Shown here piece by piece: positions 12,444 through 23,235 of a DNA stretch of 64,000 nucleotides. This stretch comes from Cryptomeria japonica (Eukaryota > Streptophyta > Pinopsida > Cupressales > Cupressaceae). Each line of letters begins with the position of its first letter. The first letter of the stretch is position 1. Below the pieces are notes generated by a model. It made no database searches, was not told the origin of the DNA, and saw nothing but the letters and a program-made list of their open reading frames with translations. The stretch lies in contig NC_081408.1 in NCBI RefSeq assembly GCF_030272615.1, positions 339,542,793 to 339,606,792 of the forward strand, read 5' to 3'. The position numbers and the translations under genes were made by a program.

Positions 12444-14722
12444 TGTAATACCCCGCCAGGAAACCCTGAAGGGATTAAGCCATAACACAAGAATAGAGTG
12501 CAATAATTTTTTCTTTTACATAAACACAACATTAAGATACATCAAGATATCAAAGATTCAGATTACATAGTAGAAGACATCAACTAAAACCTAAAGAGTT
12601 TCCCAACATGATTACTTAATTACACCTTTCACTTAACACTCATAATTAATCCAATAAGCTGATTATCTTATAACGTCATAATTCTTAATCAAGGATAATT
12701 TCTTTCAGAAGATGGAAATATAAATCACAAGCAAAGATTCATCCATTAAGATCTACTCATAATCTCCATTCAAGCTTTTCATTATAATAAAAGCCATGCA
12801 TCTAATACTCTAACACACAAGAATTTCATCATAAACATATGAAATCTTCCATGCACACTTAATTTCCTTAATAGCAACTGAATATATCCCACTACTCTAA
12901 GTTACATTCTTTCATAATACAATTTACTGCATTTTAAAAGACGATTGCATACATGCATCTACGATAAATCTCATCTAAACCACTTATGCATTCAATCAAA
13001 ATGGCATTCATACATGCTAACACTAAACATGAACTATAAGAAATAAAAGCATCACATAACACAAAGATGATCTTGGAGTTCACCCCTAAAGGGCTACATA
13101 TCTGGGTCTGCTCAACTGCAAGACCCCTCTGATAATTAATAAAGTTAAGAATACATGAGGTTCTCATAATTTACAATCCTTATATCAAGGCGAAAAATAA
13201 ATGATATGCAAGCGACCGCATCGGTCAATACATACATAAACGATCCATGAAAATGAAAGGGTCCAGTTGAACAACAATCAAAGCTAATACCAAGGTCCAT
13301 TTGAACATTCACAAAACTGAGTCATCACCACCCAAGGTCTAACATGAAACCCGATACTCACAAGGGAAAAGATAATAGGACAACCCACAAACATACTCCT
13401 ATCAAGACAATACGACAACACACTAGCGAACGTAGGGACAAGTGTCATCACACAACCTGGTATGGTTACCATGGCAGGTCTTCATAGGTTCCGGCCCCAT
13501 ACACTGGGTTACCCTAACAACTTAATCCGAGCCTCCGGCCCATCCAAGCCTCATGTGGACCCACACATCCTCTCGTGAAGACAAGGATGATGGTTTGCCA
13601 TTTCAGGCCTTCTCACAGCATGTCGAGTCTATGTTAGCACTCGTCCCATGTGTGAGGCACAATTATCTTACTTAGAGATTACATTCTAATCTACTGTTAG
13701 GTTATCACTTATTAGACTCACTTTTGACGGGTTACCCAACAGTCACTTTGGGCGCGACCCCCAATCAAAAGCCACTTCCCATACGACACTAGACTATACT
13801 CAAGCAACCTTAGAAATCAAGGAATACACATGGTCAAGCAAATGGAGTTCAAAAATGAGGAAACAACCATTTGGTCAAACATGACTCAAAAGAGGTACAC
13901 TTACTGACGGTACTCTAACCAGAGACCTGACCAACTATGGTCAACCATGAATCATCATTCGATACCCATATAAAGGATATGACCGATACAACACCACAAC
14001 AAAATAATAGTCAACTCGAGACCGAGGACAGAAATAGGTACCCCAAATCAATCCATACGATAGGGTCCAATCAAACAAAACAAGGTCTTGCCATTATTTA
14101 AGCAAAAGCGAATACAGAAATTAAACTTGCAAAGGCAATAACCGGAAAAGATAATCTTTTTTCCATATTGATTTAAACATTAAAATCGATCCAATTTTCT
14201 AATTGATCTAAGTTTGATTGCAGTTAGTCTACCCTGTCTAGGCACAGGTCGTTCATGGTTTCTAACTCAGTAAAGTTCATTCGCATCGTAAAACTACATA
14301 AATACGTCATCATGAGTTTTCAAACCAAATTCACATGAATATAAATAAATGAACATAAATCAATTAAAATATGATATTTATTCATCAAAATAAAACATCA
14401 TTCTCACACTAGTTCGAAAACAATTTCTCAAAATTCATCTTTTCTAGAACCAAGTTACTCTCTTCAGATTAAGGAAATATACATTTAAAGAAACCAAAAA
14501 TAGATAAACATCTCCCAAATTACCCAAAATATTTCCTTGCGTATATTTAAACAAATATACAAACCTAAAATAATAATTAGTATATATATCTCTAACTATA
14601 TATACCTTAATTTATAGATTCATAATTCAACCGCAATTAATATATATTTAAAAAAAATACATTAATTAATAAAGACAATTAATATATAATTAATAATACT
14701 CATTAATTATAATTTACTACAA

Positions 14723-14784
<62 letters not shown>

Positions 14785-16658
14785 ATATAAATAAAATATA
14801 CATTAATTAGTAATTAAAAATTAATATATTATTAATAATATAGCTTAATTTAAAAGTAATAATAATAAAACATTTAAAAAAACAAACTTTTTTTTAAATA
14901 ATAAAAAGAAACTTTATTTAATAATAATAAAAAAAGAAACTTTATTTCTTTTAAAAAGGGTAAGGGGAAACCCACGTGGTTCCCCTTTCCTTTGGGAAGG
15001 GATGTCCCCACAGCCATGGCTTTTGGTAGCCCAAGCGTGAGGTTGGGGTTGAGCCTTGGCTCCCCCACCTCATGTAAAACAATAAAAATGTTTTTTTTGT
15101 TAATTTAAATTTTTTTATTTTTTTTATAAATTTAAACAATTCTGCCCCCACAGAATAAGCAAACAGAGAAAATTCTCAGTCAATTTCTGGGAAATAATTT
15201 TCATTTCAAATCCCTCAGGTATAAATAAGCATTTTTTTTTATCAAAAAAATCTCAAACAAAACCCCAAATGAAATATACTCAGAAATTTTCTGAGACAAA
15301 ACAAAAAATGAATTTAATCAATCTAAAACAAAACATTTTCATTCCCACAACTAATTTAACAATCTATAAACCAAATTGCAGGATTCATGGAGGAATTTTT
15401 GGAGTTCTTACAAATCCTATTTACACACAACACTTTAAATTTAACCCATCATTTCTTTCTCAAAATGAAGAAATGGATTTGCATCTATGAAACAAAGGAT
15501 TCAATGCTAAATTAATTGTTCAATTCATTTCCAAAATGAAGGGGTTTTCTTAAAGAAAGAAGGGCAGCTACACACACAGGAAGCTCCTTTAAATTCAAGC
15601 AAATTCAGCAAAAAGAACAAAGGATTAACCAAAATACCAACCTTGAATGCTATCTTGGAGGTGTTGAAGATGAGTTCCACCTGCAAAAATACCCAAAATC
15701 CTTTCACCAGAAATTCCCCAAATTCTTCCCCAAAATCATCCTAAAATATTTTTCCAAAAATATCAATCCCTATAATTTTCCAAGAGCTTAGGTTAAATGG
15801 GAGAGTTTGACCAAAAATCTCATTTTTGGATTTAAATTTTTTATTTAAAATAAATCACAAAAATCTTTATTTTCCAACTATATCAATAAATTAAATTGCT
15901 TTTCAATTCAAAATTGATTTTCTCAATTAATTCAATTTAACCTTTCTATTTCAAAATTGCAAAGAAGATAAAATTAATTCTATTTCAATTAAAATTAAAT
16001 CTTTCTTTTTCAACAGCATAAACATAACAAATTTAATATTAAAATTAACTATTTAATTGAACTTGCTCCCAATTTAAATCGAGCAATTCAAATAACGATT
16101 AATCACACGAAAAGGGAGCCTATTTAATTTAGTCCCCAAATAAACTAATGCATAAACACACATATTTAATCAAATTAAATACTAAGGACTAATTACTCAA
16201 TTTAACCATACACACAAAACACGCAAACCAAGAAGGTCAACCAGACAGACGACTCGCAAACCCAAACAAAAAGGGAATACCGACGACGACTGACGATGCT
16301 CACTTGAGCACGACTATGGTCAAATGAGGTTATCACGACCACCTAATCCAACTCTAAGGATTAAGGAGGTACACTCAACCTGCAAATCCAGGTGAAGACG
16401 AACCTCACACTCATGCGACACTGTACCTAAAATCTCCTGCAACCAAGAGTCATACATGCATACATATATAAACTTAATGAAAGCATTAGCTTGAGATCAT
16501 AACACGAAATAGGAGAATTAATAACTTGCATACAAACTGGTGCGAAAACCACATCGACAGCTATGCATTAAATCAAACATCTGACTATAACATTATATTA
16601 TGATAAACTAACCAAGATTAAATCGAGATTAGAAATTGATTAGGGCAGGGGTACTACA
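12444..16658 (-). mobile_element. 4.2-kb solo-LTR-like insertion with CGATG duplication
   Basis: The insertion starts TGTAATACCCCGCC and ends GGCAGGGGTACTACA, an imperfect inverted pair with TG...CA edges. The 5-bp duplication CGATG (12,439-12,443 and 16,659-16,663) flanks it, as expected for LTR retrotransposon integration. I find no gag, protease, reverse transcriptase or integrase similarity, and no internal second LTR, primer site or polypurine tract. The simplest reading is a solo LTR left by recombination between the two LTRs of a long-LTR (probably Ty3/gypsy) element. A large non-autonomous element is the alternative. Strand is not certain. The short open frames inside it look fortuitous. 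Confidence 0.8.
14727..14778. repeat. (TA)n microsatellite
   Basis: An uninterrupted run of about 26 TA units lies within the solo-LTR-like insertion, in a wider stretch of AATTAATATA words. Confidence 0.95.
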
Positions 16659-17102
16659 CGATGGATATTAGATATGTTTTGATGAGGAGACAGCCATACT
16701 GACCGAATATAGTATTTTGATGAAGGGAAAAAATACTTGATCGAAGTGATATTCGAAACAAAAGTATTGTCGATAGAAACAAAGAGATTGATGGACTAAA
16801 TAAACAAATGATCGAAAGACATATCCTCATCGAAATGATTATTGATTGCTGTGAAAATCAGAAACAAATCCCATGAAAGGTCACATCGCCATTAAATTCG
16901 AACGTGTGCCTGAGTGACCGTTGTCCAAAATGACCATTACTAACTGATTAAATACGCCATAAGTAGTGGATCAACATCAAAGGACACAACATTAAGGAAT
17001 TCACAGGCGACGAACTAAAAGCAGGAATTGGGCGAATTCACAGATAAAGCTCAGTAATTCCAAGTAAGTTGTTTGCACACAAAACTCTTTTTTAAAATTT
17101 AA

Positions 17103-18557
17103 ACGGAATCATCATCTAAAACTAATAAGACCAGAAAGGGAAAAGAACCTATCACTGCAGAAGAAAAACCTAAAAGACAGAAAAGGGAAGGGCATTCTTT
17201 GGCCCAGGACCTGATTGACCAGTGCTCATCATCTAGTTTGAGGTCCAAGAAGATTAGAGGTGATGAGGAAGGCCTGGAGGACCAGTTTGAGGATCTTGGA
17301 GACATATGGACAAAATTAAGAGGGTATGAATTATTCATATATGGGTACAACAGAAGAGTTTCCCCTCAACCTATCAACAATTTATGGCGATTGAACTTAG
17401 GAAGGTTAGTTGTGGCTAATGTATTCATGAATGTGGAGCTCATGAAGGCATTGGCAAACAATTATGACCCTAAAACTAGGACCATATATAACTACATGGG
17501 TGAGCCAATTCTTGAAATCAGAAAGGAGGTTATTGATACCGTGTTCAAGTTGGATTGGGGATTTGAAGAATTGATTGACCTCAAGAAGTTAACAAGTGAA
17601 TATTTTAACCTAGAGCACATTTACAAAACGTGGAGACTCCCTATACATAGACCTAGGAATGCAGGGTCCTTAGTGCCACTAGGTCAGGATGACAAAGCTC
17701 CCTATGATGTCAACTCTTTCCATCCATATTTCAAGTATACCTATTACTGTGTTGCCCAAGTGCTAGGGATAAAAGCCCATCCTTTGATGGATATTGCAGC
17801 CATGGTCATTTGTACCGATTTGCAATCTAAGGACCCCGGCTTCTTTGATTTTTTTGCTTATTTGGTTGAGGTTTTGAATCATGGGCTAGAAAAGTTAAAG
17901 GGGGATGTCATCAATGTTCATTTCAAGCATTATTCCTTACTTATGCATATGCTATTGTATATGGGCCAAGATGAAGGGTTATGGCTAGAAGAGTTATGTG
18001 TCAGGACATATGACAATGTTGGGATGAGAAAACTAGTGCAACTATGGGTTTCTTCATGGGACCAGAGGTATGTGAATAATCAATATTGTCATTTTGAGGA
18101 GTTATTTGTCAAGCCATTATATAGACTGTTGGGATGCCTGTGCGATCATGCCCTTGCACCAGAGGTTCAAAGATTCCTAAGACCAAAAGATTTTGCTGAA
18201 GATCCCTCAATTGAACACAATTGGGGAGATTGGTATTGTTTTTCAGACTGCACACAAGTCAGGGTATATGGGTTCGAAGAGAGATCATACTTACTACCAC
18301 TTAAAGTCCCTAATAGAGTGGCTTGTCTGGAAATTGTGAGGCAACTATTAATATTGAGTACAGAACATCTGACAAGCCATGGGAAACAATCAATTGTACT
18401 TGGGTTGTTAGTATTTTTAGATTTTATTGTGAAAAGTTCAAAGAGTTATGGCCTGCTGCAAACAAAATTGGATTATTATGGCATGGGTATGGGGGATCCA
18501 AGGCCCAATTTCGATCCTGAAGGATACATAAGGATAGACGGTCATCACAAAAGCTGA
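17103..18557 (+). CDS. Unrecognised protein, first part (about 480 aa open)
   Basis: The frame is open from 17,103, just after a stop, and has no ATG before residue ~95. It starts with a Lys/Arg-rich segment like a nuclear localisation signal (near TRKGKEP and KPKRQKREG), then an acidic stretch. A Trp/Tyr-rich globular region follows, for example NYDPKTRTIYNYMGEPILEI, FHPYFKYTYYCVAQVLGIKA and HNWGDWYCFSDCTQVRVYG. I recognise no catalytic motif or family. A GTAAGT sequence at about 17,062 and an acceptor-like CTGCAG at 17,160 suggest that an upstream exon supplies the start. From about 18,330 to 18,490 the +2 frame also reads like protein, so small frameshifts are likely. It lies inside CACTA-1, antiparallel to the transposase: either an element accessory gene or a captured host gene. 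Confidence 0.65.
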   Translation, partial: TESSSKTNKTRKGKEPITAEEKPKRQKREGHSLAQDLIDQCSSSSLRSKKIRGDEEGLEDQFEDLGDIWTKLRGYELFIYGYNRRVSPQPINNLWRLNLGRLVVANVFMNVELMKALANNYDPKTRTIYNYMGEPILEIRKEVIDTVFKLDWGFEELIDLKKLTSEYFNLEHIYKTWRLPIHRPRNAGSLVPLGQDDKAPYDVNSFHPYFKYTYYCVAQVLGIKAHPLMDIAAMVICTDLQSKDPGFFDFFAYLVEVLNHGLEKLKGDVINVHFKHYSLLMHMLLYMGQDEGLWLEELCVRTYDNVGMRKLVQLWVSSWDQRYVNNQYCHFEELFVKPLYRLLGCLCDHALAPEVQRFLRPKDFAEDPSIEHNWGDWYCFSDCTQVRVYGFEERSYLLPLKVPNRVACLEIVRQLLILSTEHLTSHGKQSIVLGLLVFLDFIVKSSKSYGLLQTKLDYYGMGMGDPRPNFDPEGYIRIDGHHKS

Positions 18558-19250
18558 AGGCTGGAGAGCAAAAATCTTATCTACTAGATGACCTCATTAA
18601 GAACATTGGTAGAGAAGAGGCCAGAGTGAAGCGAATAAAGTTTGAGAAAGAAATGCAGGCTTATAAATGGAAGCTTTTTAGAAGGAAAATGGATGAGAAT
18701 GTGCTACAAAAGATTGAAGACCCCTTGAAGCTGGCCAACAAACTTATGGAGCATGAATTGGAAATACTTGAGGGAGTCCCGCCTCATGTTTTTGGGGATT
18801 ACATTGATACTATTAGGAATATAGAGCCTTTGGCTCATATGTCTCCTGCTTCCACATTTGGCATCGTTCCATTCACTCCTTGAGAGGAAATTACCTCCCT
18901 AGTTATGCAGAGGATACACTGATAGAATTGGTAATAGGACAACTGAATGTCCGAGAAGTGGCTGACATCATATTCCTGGAGCATGAGGATTTCGTTGCTA
19001 ATAGTGACTTCATTGCTTCCAAGGAGTTCACTGCATTCCTCTATCAACATAAAGGTTCTCAAAATTAGGAATAACATGAGAAATAGTGAAGAAGAGTAGC
19101 AGCTTCAAAAGTTACAAGAGGAGATGGATCTTGTGATGAGAGAAATGACACCTAAGAAGGGAAGACAATTGCTTAAGGAAGTTGGTGTGCTATTATACTC
19201 TGGATGGGACATGAACTCTGCCTTGTTGTTTGATGGATTCCTCAAGAAAT
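18558..19250 (+). pseudogene. Unrecognised protein, middle part with frameshifts
   Basis: Coding-like sequence continues after the stop at 18,555 in shifted frames. At 18,560-18,883 it is charged and helical (RIKFEKEMQAYKWKLFRRKM, then LANKLMEHELEILEGVPPHV). At 18,880-19,068 it continues as ELVIGQLNVREVADIIFLEH. From 19,075 to 19,250 it reads KLQEEMDLVMREMTPKKGRQ and YSGWDMNSALLFDGFLKK, ended by a stop in place of one codon. With the parts before and after, this gives one roughly 1,000-residue protein. Broken frames argue that this copy is inactive unless unseen introns remove the breaks. Confidence 0.55.
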
Positions 19251-19267
19251 AGGACCCAAGTAAGCAA

Positions 19268-20233
19268 ATGATTCCAAAAGAGATTGATAAACTCTTTAGA
19301 GGATCAGGATATGATCAAGATCATAAGGCTCTTCTACAGTGGGCTATCTATCCCAAAGATAAAAGACCTATATTGGTTGATACAAAAGAAGCTTTTGGAC
19401 ATTTGATGGTGCAGCAAGTTGGAAAGACTGACCCTAGAACAACTGCCAAACTAAATTTGGATGTCGCTAAACTGAACCAAGATCAGATAGAGTTTCTAGT
19501 CCGAGAAAATTCTACATACAAAAGCCTATATGAGAAAATTGATGAAGAAAAACAGAGGTTGCAAGCAAGATTGCTTCAGATTGATACAGGTACAAGTCAA
19601 ACAGGGATGACATACAATGTTGACAGAGATGCCATGGATGCCTTGACAGACACTATGTATTGGAGGAACAGGGCTGAAAAGACATCTCAGCAAGTAGAAA
19701 AAATACAACAAAAGATGGATAAGTTGATTCTGGAGATCATTGAACATAGGTTTAGAAGTATTATGCAAGTTGCAGAAATCTATTGGAAAACATACACTGG
19801 AACAGTCAGAACTTTGAAAGAGCACGAAAGGCTCAGGTCTTGGTTGGGAGACATGATGAATGACAACAGTCAGATTAATCCAAGTGAGAAAATTGAAGCC
19901 GAGGCTTACTTGAAGTCACATGATGAATTGGAAAATCAATTAAGGAAAGAGCTTCAGAGGTTGGATGATGGGAATACCCCTAGGGTGCCCTCTTTTTATA
20001 GTAATGGTGAGTTAGTATCATTGGAACAATGGAAACAAGAGTTCAATGATGAGAAGAATCGAGCAGTAGTAGAGTTGGATCGAGACAAAGAATTGTCACT
20101 TTGTGTTAACCATATTCTATCCAATCATTTCCAGACAGAAAGCGACATGAGGACACTAGACAATGACGTTCTAATTTATAAAGATGATAAGTACATTGAA
20201 CACATAGGAATGCTAAACTTGTTTATCTCCTAG
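19268..20233 (+). CDS. Unrecognised protein, C-terminal coiled-coil part (321 aa)
   Basis: The frame is open upstream to just after 19,250. The N-terminal ~60 residues look globular (RGSGYDQDHKALLQWAIYPK). The remainder has long heptad-like stretches rich in Lys, Glu, Gln and Leu (around NRAEKTSQQVEKIQQKMDKL and SHDELENQLRKELQRLDDG), suggesting a coiled coil for self-association. No known domain is evident. The stop is followed by a 360-bp tail that is duplicated at 22.87 kb and has an AATAAA-like signal. It is probably the end of the gene that starts near 17.1 kb. Confidence 0.6.
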   Translation: MIPKEIDKLFRGSGYDQDHKALLQWAIYPKDKRPILVDTKEAFGHLMVQQVGKTDPRTTAKLNLDVAKLNQDQIEFLVRENSTYKSLYEKIDEEKQRLQARLLQIDTGTSQTGMTYNVDRDAMDALTDTMYWRNRAEKTSQQVEKIQQKMDKLILEIIEHRFRSIMQVAEIYWKTYTGTVRTLKEHERLRSWLGDMMNDNSQINPSEKIEAEAYLKSHDELENQLRKELQRLDDGNTPRVPSFYSNGELVSLEQWKQEFNDEKNRAVVELDRDKELSLCVNHILSNHFQTESDMRTLDNDVLIYKDDKYIEHIGMLNLFIS

Positions 20234-20575
20234 TTTGTTAACAAAAGTGCCAATTAATAGTTATGTGCTGAAAAGCCACGATGCTTGGTGACAATGTATA
20301 CCCTCATATAAATGAGGGAACTTTTGAAACAATAAGGATCATTAGAGAAGAAGTAGAATATAGCCTCAGGCTTACTATTGTACCATTTTGTGAACATACA
20401 TAATATAATTAGTCATCTTTCCTTTGTGTACATGCTATGGATTACTGCATTTTTCTGTAGGCAGTTGCTTGTGATATTATCTAAAGGAGATAAGGTTACT
20501 TGTGTTCTTCTAGTAAAACTCTGTGTTTCATATTGTGGATTTGAATAAAAGATTTACTTGCGAATATAGTTTTGT
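20213..20575 (+). repeat. Tail of the unknown gene, copy 1
   Basis: This segment spans the stop and 3' flank of the unknown gene and is repeated at 22,870-23,235 with clear similarity throughout. Shared words include GTGCTGAAAAGCCAC, ATCTAAAGGAGATAAGGTTA and GTGTTTCATATTGT. A TATA-like ATATAAATGAGGG (about 20,309) lies within it and AATAAAAG near 20,543. It could be a 3' UTR, or an LTR-like promoter and polyadenylation unit. Confidence 0.8.
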
Positions 20576-20597
20576 ATATAGTGCGCCTGCATATTAT

Positions 20598-20637
20598 CTC
20601 AACCATGGTGCACCTGCATATGTATATAGTTTTGTTT
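20598..20637 (+). repeat. 39-bp direct repeat, copy 1
   Basis: The word CAACCATGGTGCACCTGCAT followed by ATGTATATAGTTTTGT occurs here and again at 24,117-24,152, 3.5 kb away. A partial extra copy (GCGCCTGCATATTATCTCAA) lies just upstream. The pair brackets the duplicated block at 22.1-23.2 kb. Confidence 0.85.
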
Positions 20638-20672
20638 ATAGGTGGAAAGCCTGAGGTTCAATGTCGAACTTG

Positions 20673-20686
20673 GTTGCTCTGATACC
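20673..20686 (-). other. Methionine-tRNA primer-binding-site-like sequence
   Basis: On the minus strand this reads TGGTATCAGAGCAACC, the initiator-methionine tRNA primer site typical of copia retrotransposons. The sequence to its right begins TGTACTATTC, a possible LTR edge. I see no copia coding around it, so it is at most a small remnant. Confidence 0.55.
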
Positions 20687-21039
20687 ATATGTACTATTCT
20701 ATTAATTCTATACTTAAAGAAAATAAATTGTGATCTATATTAAGATAAAAAATTGAGCATTTCAAAATAAAACATAACTACTTCAGTTGAAGGAGAAAAC
20801 TAACTAAATGTTCTTCAACATAATAAGAATCTAACTAATTTATCTAAAAGGAAGGTAATCTTTTAACGATAAAAAAAATTGAACAAATATTATTAAGCTA
20901 ATCAATATGAGAAAGGAATTCAAATGGCCAATTTCATCACTTAGATAAAGCATCACCATCTTGGCCAAGGTTTTAACATTGCAAGCACCAATGCGTTGTT
21001 AGTGTTTACCTCCCTTTCTCGACTTGTACATCCAATTCT

Positions 21040-21350
21040 TGAGCTCAACAAACTCACTAGTTACCAACCATCTAAACAAGCCATCTGCTTAATGTGTACT
21101 AACAATAATGGTTATTAATGACCATCATATGATAAATAGCATACGAACTAACTCACTGGTTTACTAACCAACTATCTAGCGAACTGCTTAATGTCTACTA
21201 AGAATAACGGTCATAAATGACCATCATAAGATAATTAACATACACTTGAGTCAGTTGATTCATTGGTTACAGAACTTCTAGGTTTAGCTGATCCAATTCG
21301 TTACATAACAGTCTCATGTCTACTGACATTAACGGTTTACAAGGACCTTC
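21040..21350 (+). repeat. ~99-bp imperfect tandem repeat
   Basis: CTGCTTAATGTNTACTAA is followed by AATRATGACCATCAT-type sequence, with units starting at 21,085 and 21,184 and a weaker third near 21,306. Flanking TTACCAACCA and CACTGGTTTACTAACCAAC words suggest a partial copy upstream. It lies to the right of the primer-site-like sequence at 20.68 kb and may be the promoter part of an LTR. Confidence 0.6.
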
Positions 21351-22138
21351 ATGGGATTGTGACATAACCTAACAAGCCAACTGCTACAAATCCCCTATCT
21401 CTAACAAGCTTCAACTATCATCATGGAATTAAACCTAATACAACATTGGTTCCCTTATTTAGCTAAATTAACACATCATATTATGACTCAACGAAAAATA
21501 CGGTTCTAATATATTTTTTTGTCTTTCTATATTCCCAAAAGTATGCATCTAATTGATGATAAGAATCCTTCTTCAGGTCTTGCAACCATGGAGACTGGCT
21601 ATAATTTGATTATAACCGATGTGCATTGATTCCAAGATGAACCATATTCAGTTGAACTATGAGTTAAGAGGGGAAAACAAATAAACATAGAAAACAAATA
21701 AACATAGAATAGCTACAAATTATAGCAAGGTAATGTGACTATAAGATAGAAACCATCCTAGGAGCCTCCAATATATCAAAAGTTGAGAAAGTAGCAAGCT
21801 TATTGTACAAAGACAATGATCACTATAAAGTTGCAGTCAAGTTCAAAGCATTGATTTGTGGGAACAAAGGGTTTCATATGGGGATAGAGCAGTCTCATGA
21901 AATATCATGGTAGTCATAATCATAATCTAAAGAGTAGCCAAATCTTCAAGATAGATTGGTGATAGTGCAGTCATTCTATTGAGCATCAAATCTGAATTAA
22001 GTAAAATATCTTGATTTGAGAAATTAAATCATAGAAGCCATCTCTCTTTGGAAGAAATCATTTTCATTGATACCGTAATGACCAATAAGTTATCGAACAA
22101 GTCTAAAAGCATTCTATCAAAGTATCTAAGATTCAAAC

Positions 22139-22860
22139 AGTATCGATGAGACCTAGCGATGTCTCATCGATATAAATGGGGCATTGAAGAAAGCAAACTC
22201 CAATCGACTTTAGAAAGGACTCATCAAAGACAGTAACTCCATCGATAAAAGATATCGAGGAAAGTGGAGATGGTTCTTATCAACACGAAAAGGTCTTCGA
22301 GGATATAACACTATCGGTGCAAAAAGACTCATCGAAAGAGATGGTCCCACCAACAAAAGGTATCGAAGAAAGAAGAGGTGGCCCCCACCGATGAGAAAAG
22401 GCTTTCGAAGAAACAATATCATCGATGCAAGATAAAGAAGATTCACTAAAAGAAGCATTCTGATCGAAAAAGTGATATCAATAAAATAGAAGAAAACTAC
22501 ATTGATGAATGATATCGATAAGGATAAGAGTTTCGATGGGAGGACAAAAGAAGTCACCGAAGTCCAAAGTCTCTTCGACATAAAACCCGATGGACAGCAA
22601 AAAGATTTCAATAAGAATATGAGTTTCGAGGAGACTAAAAGGCATGTCTCCGATACACATGGTTTCATCGATACAACTTTATTGGTGGAAAATGACAAAG
22701 AGAGGATAAAAGGGGCTTCGTTGAGACAACAGACCCATTCATTGAAGGAGCATAGTGATATCGATGGAAAATACATTTCGATGGAAAACTAAAGGAAGTC
22801 ACCGAAGCCCAGGGTTACTTCGACATAAAAAGGGACTGATGGATACCTGATAGGTATCGG
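22139..22860 (+). repeat. Second block of ATCGAT-type subterminal sequence
   Basis: From 22,141 the sequence matches the 11.63-12.43 kb block, including the inverted repeat TATCGATGAGAC...GTCTCATCGATA. It then continues with TCGATGGA and CATCGAT words. It runs directly into the tail copy at 22.87 kb, so this is the same arrangement as 11.6-20.6 kb with the unknown gene missing. Confidence 0.8.
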
Positions 22861-22869
22861 TGCAGAGAC

Positions 22870-23235
22870 GACAATACTCAATTTGTTTATCTTCCAGTTT
22901 GTTAAACAAAAAATGTTGGTTACCGGTTATATGCTGAAAAGCCACAACGCTTGGTAATAATGTATACTCTGATATAAAGGGGGGAGCTTTTGTAACATGA
23001 AAGAGAATTAGAGAAGGAATAGATTATAGCCTTAGGCTTACCATTGTACTATTTTGGCAAATATACATAATAGAATCAGTCATTTTCCTTTGCGTTTATG
23101 TTGTGGATTATTGCATTTCCTACAGGTAGTTGCTTATGATATTATCTAAAGGAGATAAGGTTATTCGTGTTCTTCTAGTGAAATTCTGTGTTTCATATTG
23201 TAGATTTGGATCAAAAATATTTACTAGCGAATTGT
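22870..23235 (+). repeat. Tail of the unknown gene, copy 2
   Basis: This aligns with 20,213-20,575 from TTGTTTATCTTCCAGTTTG to the GTGTTTCATATTGTAGATTT region, with scattered substitutions. The coding region that precedes copy 1 is absent here. Confidence 0.8.

Noticed and set aside
12934-15707. Small genes within the 4.2-kb LTR-like insertion
   Set aside because: The short open frames have no family motifs, sit on both strands at random, and lie in sequence bounded as a single LTR.
22210-22776. Minus-strand 188-residue protein
   Set aside because: It is the same case as the 11.8-12.3 kb frames: it lies on the related ATCGAT repeat block.
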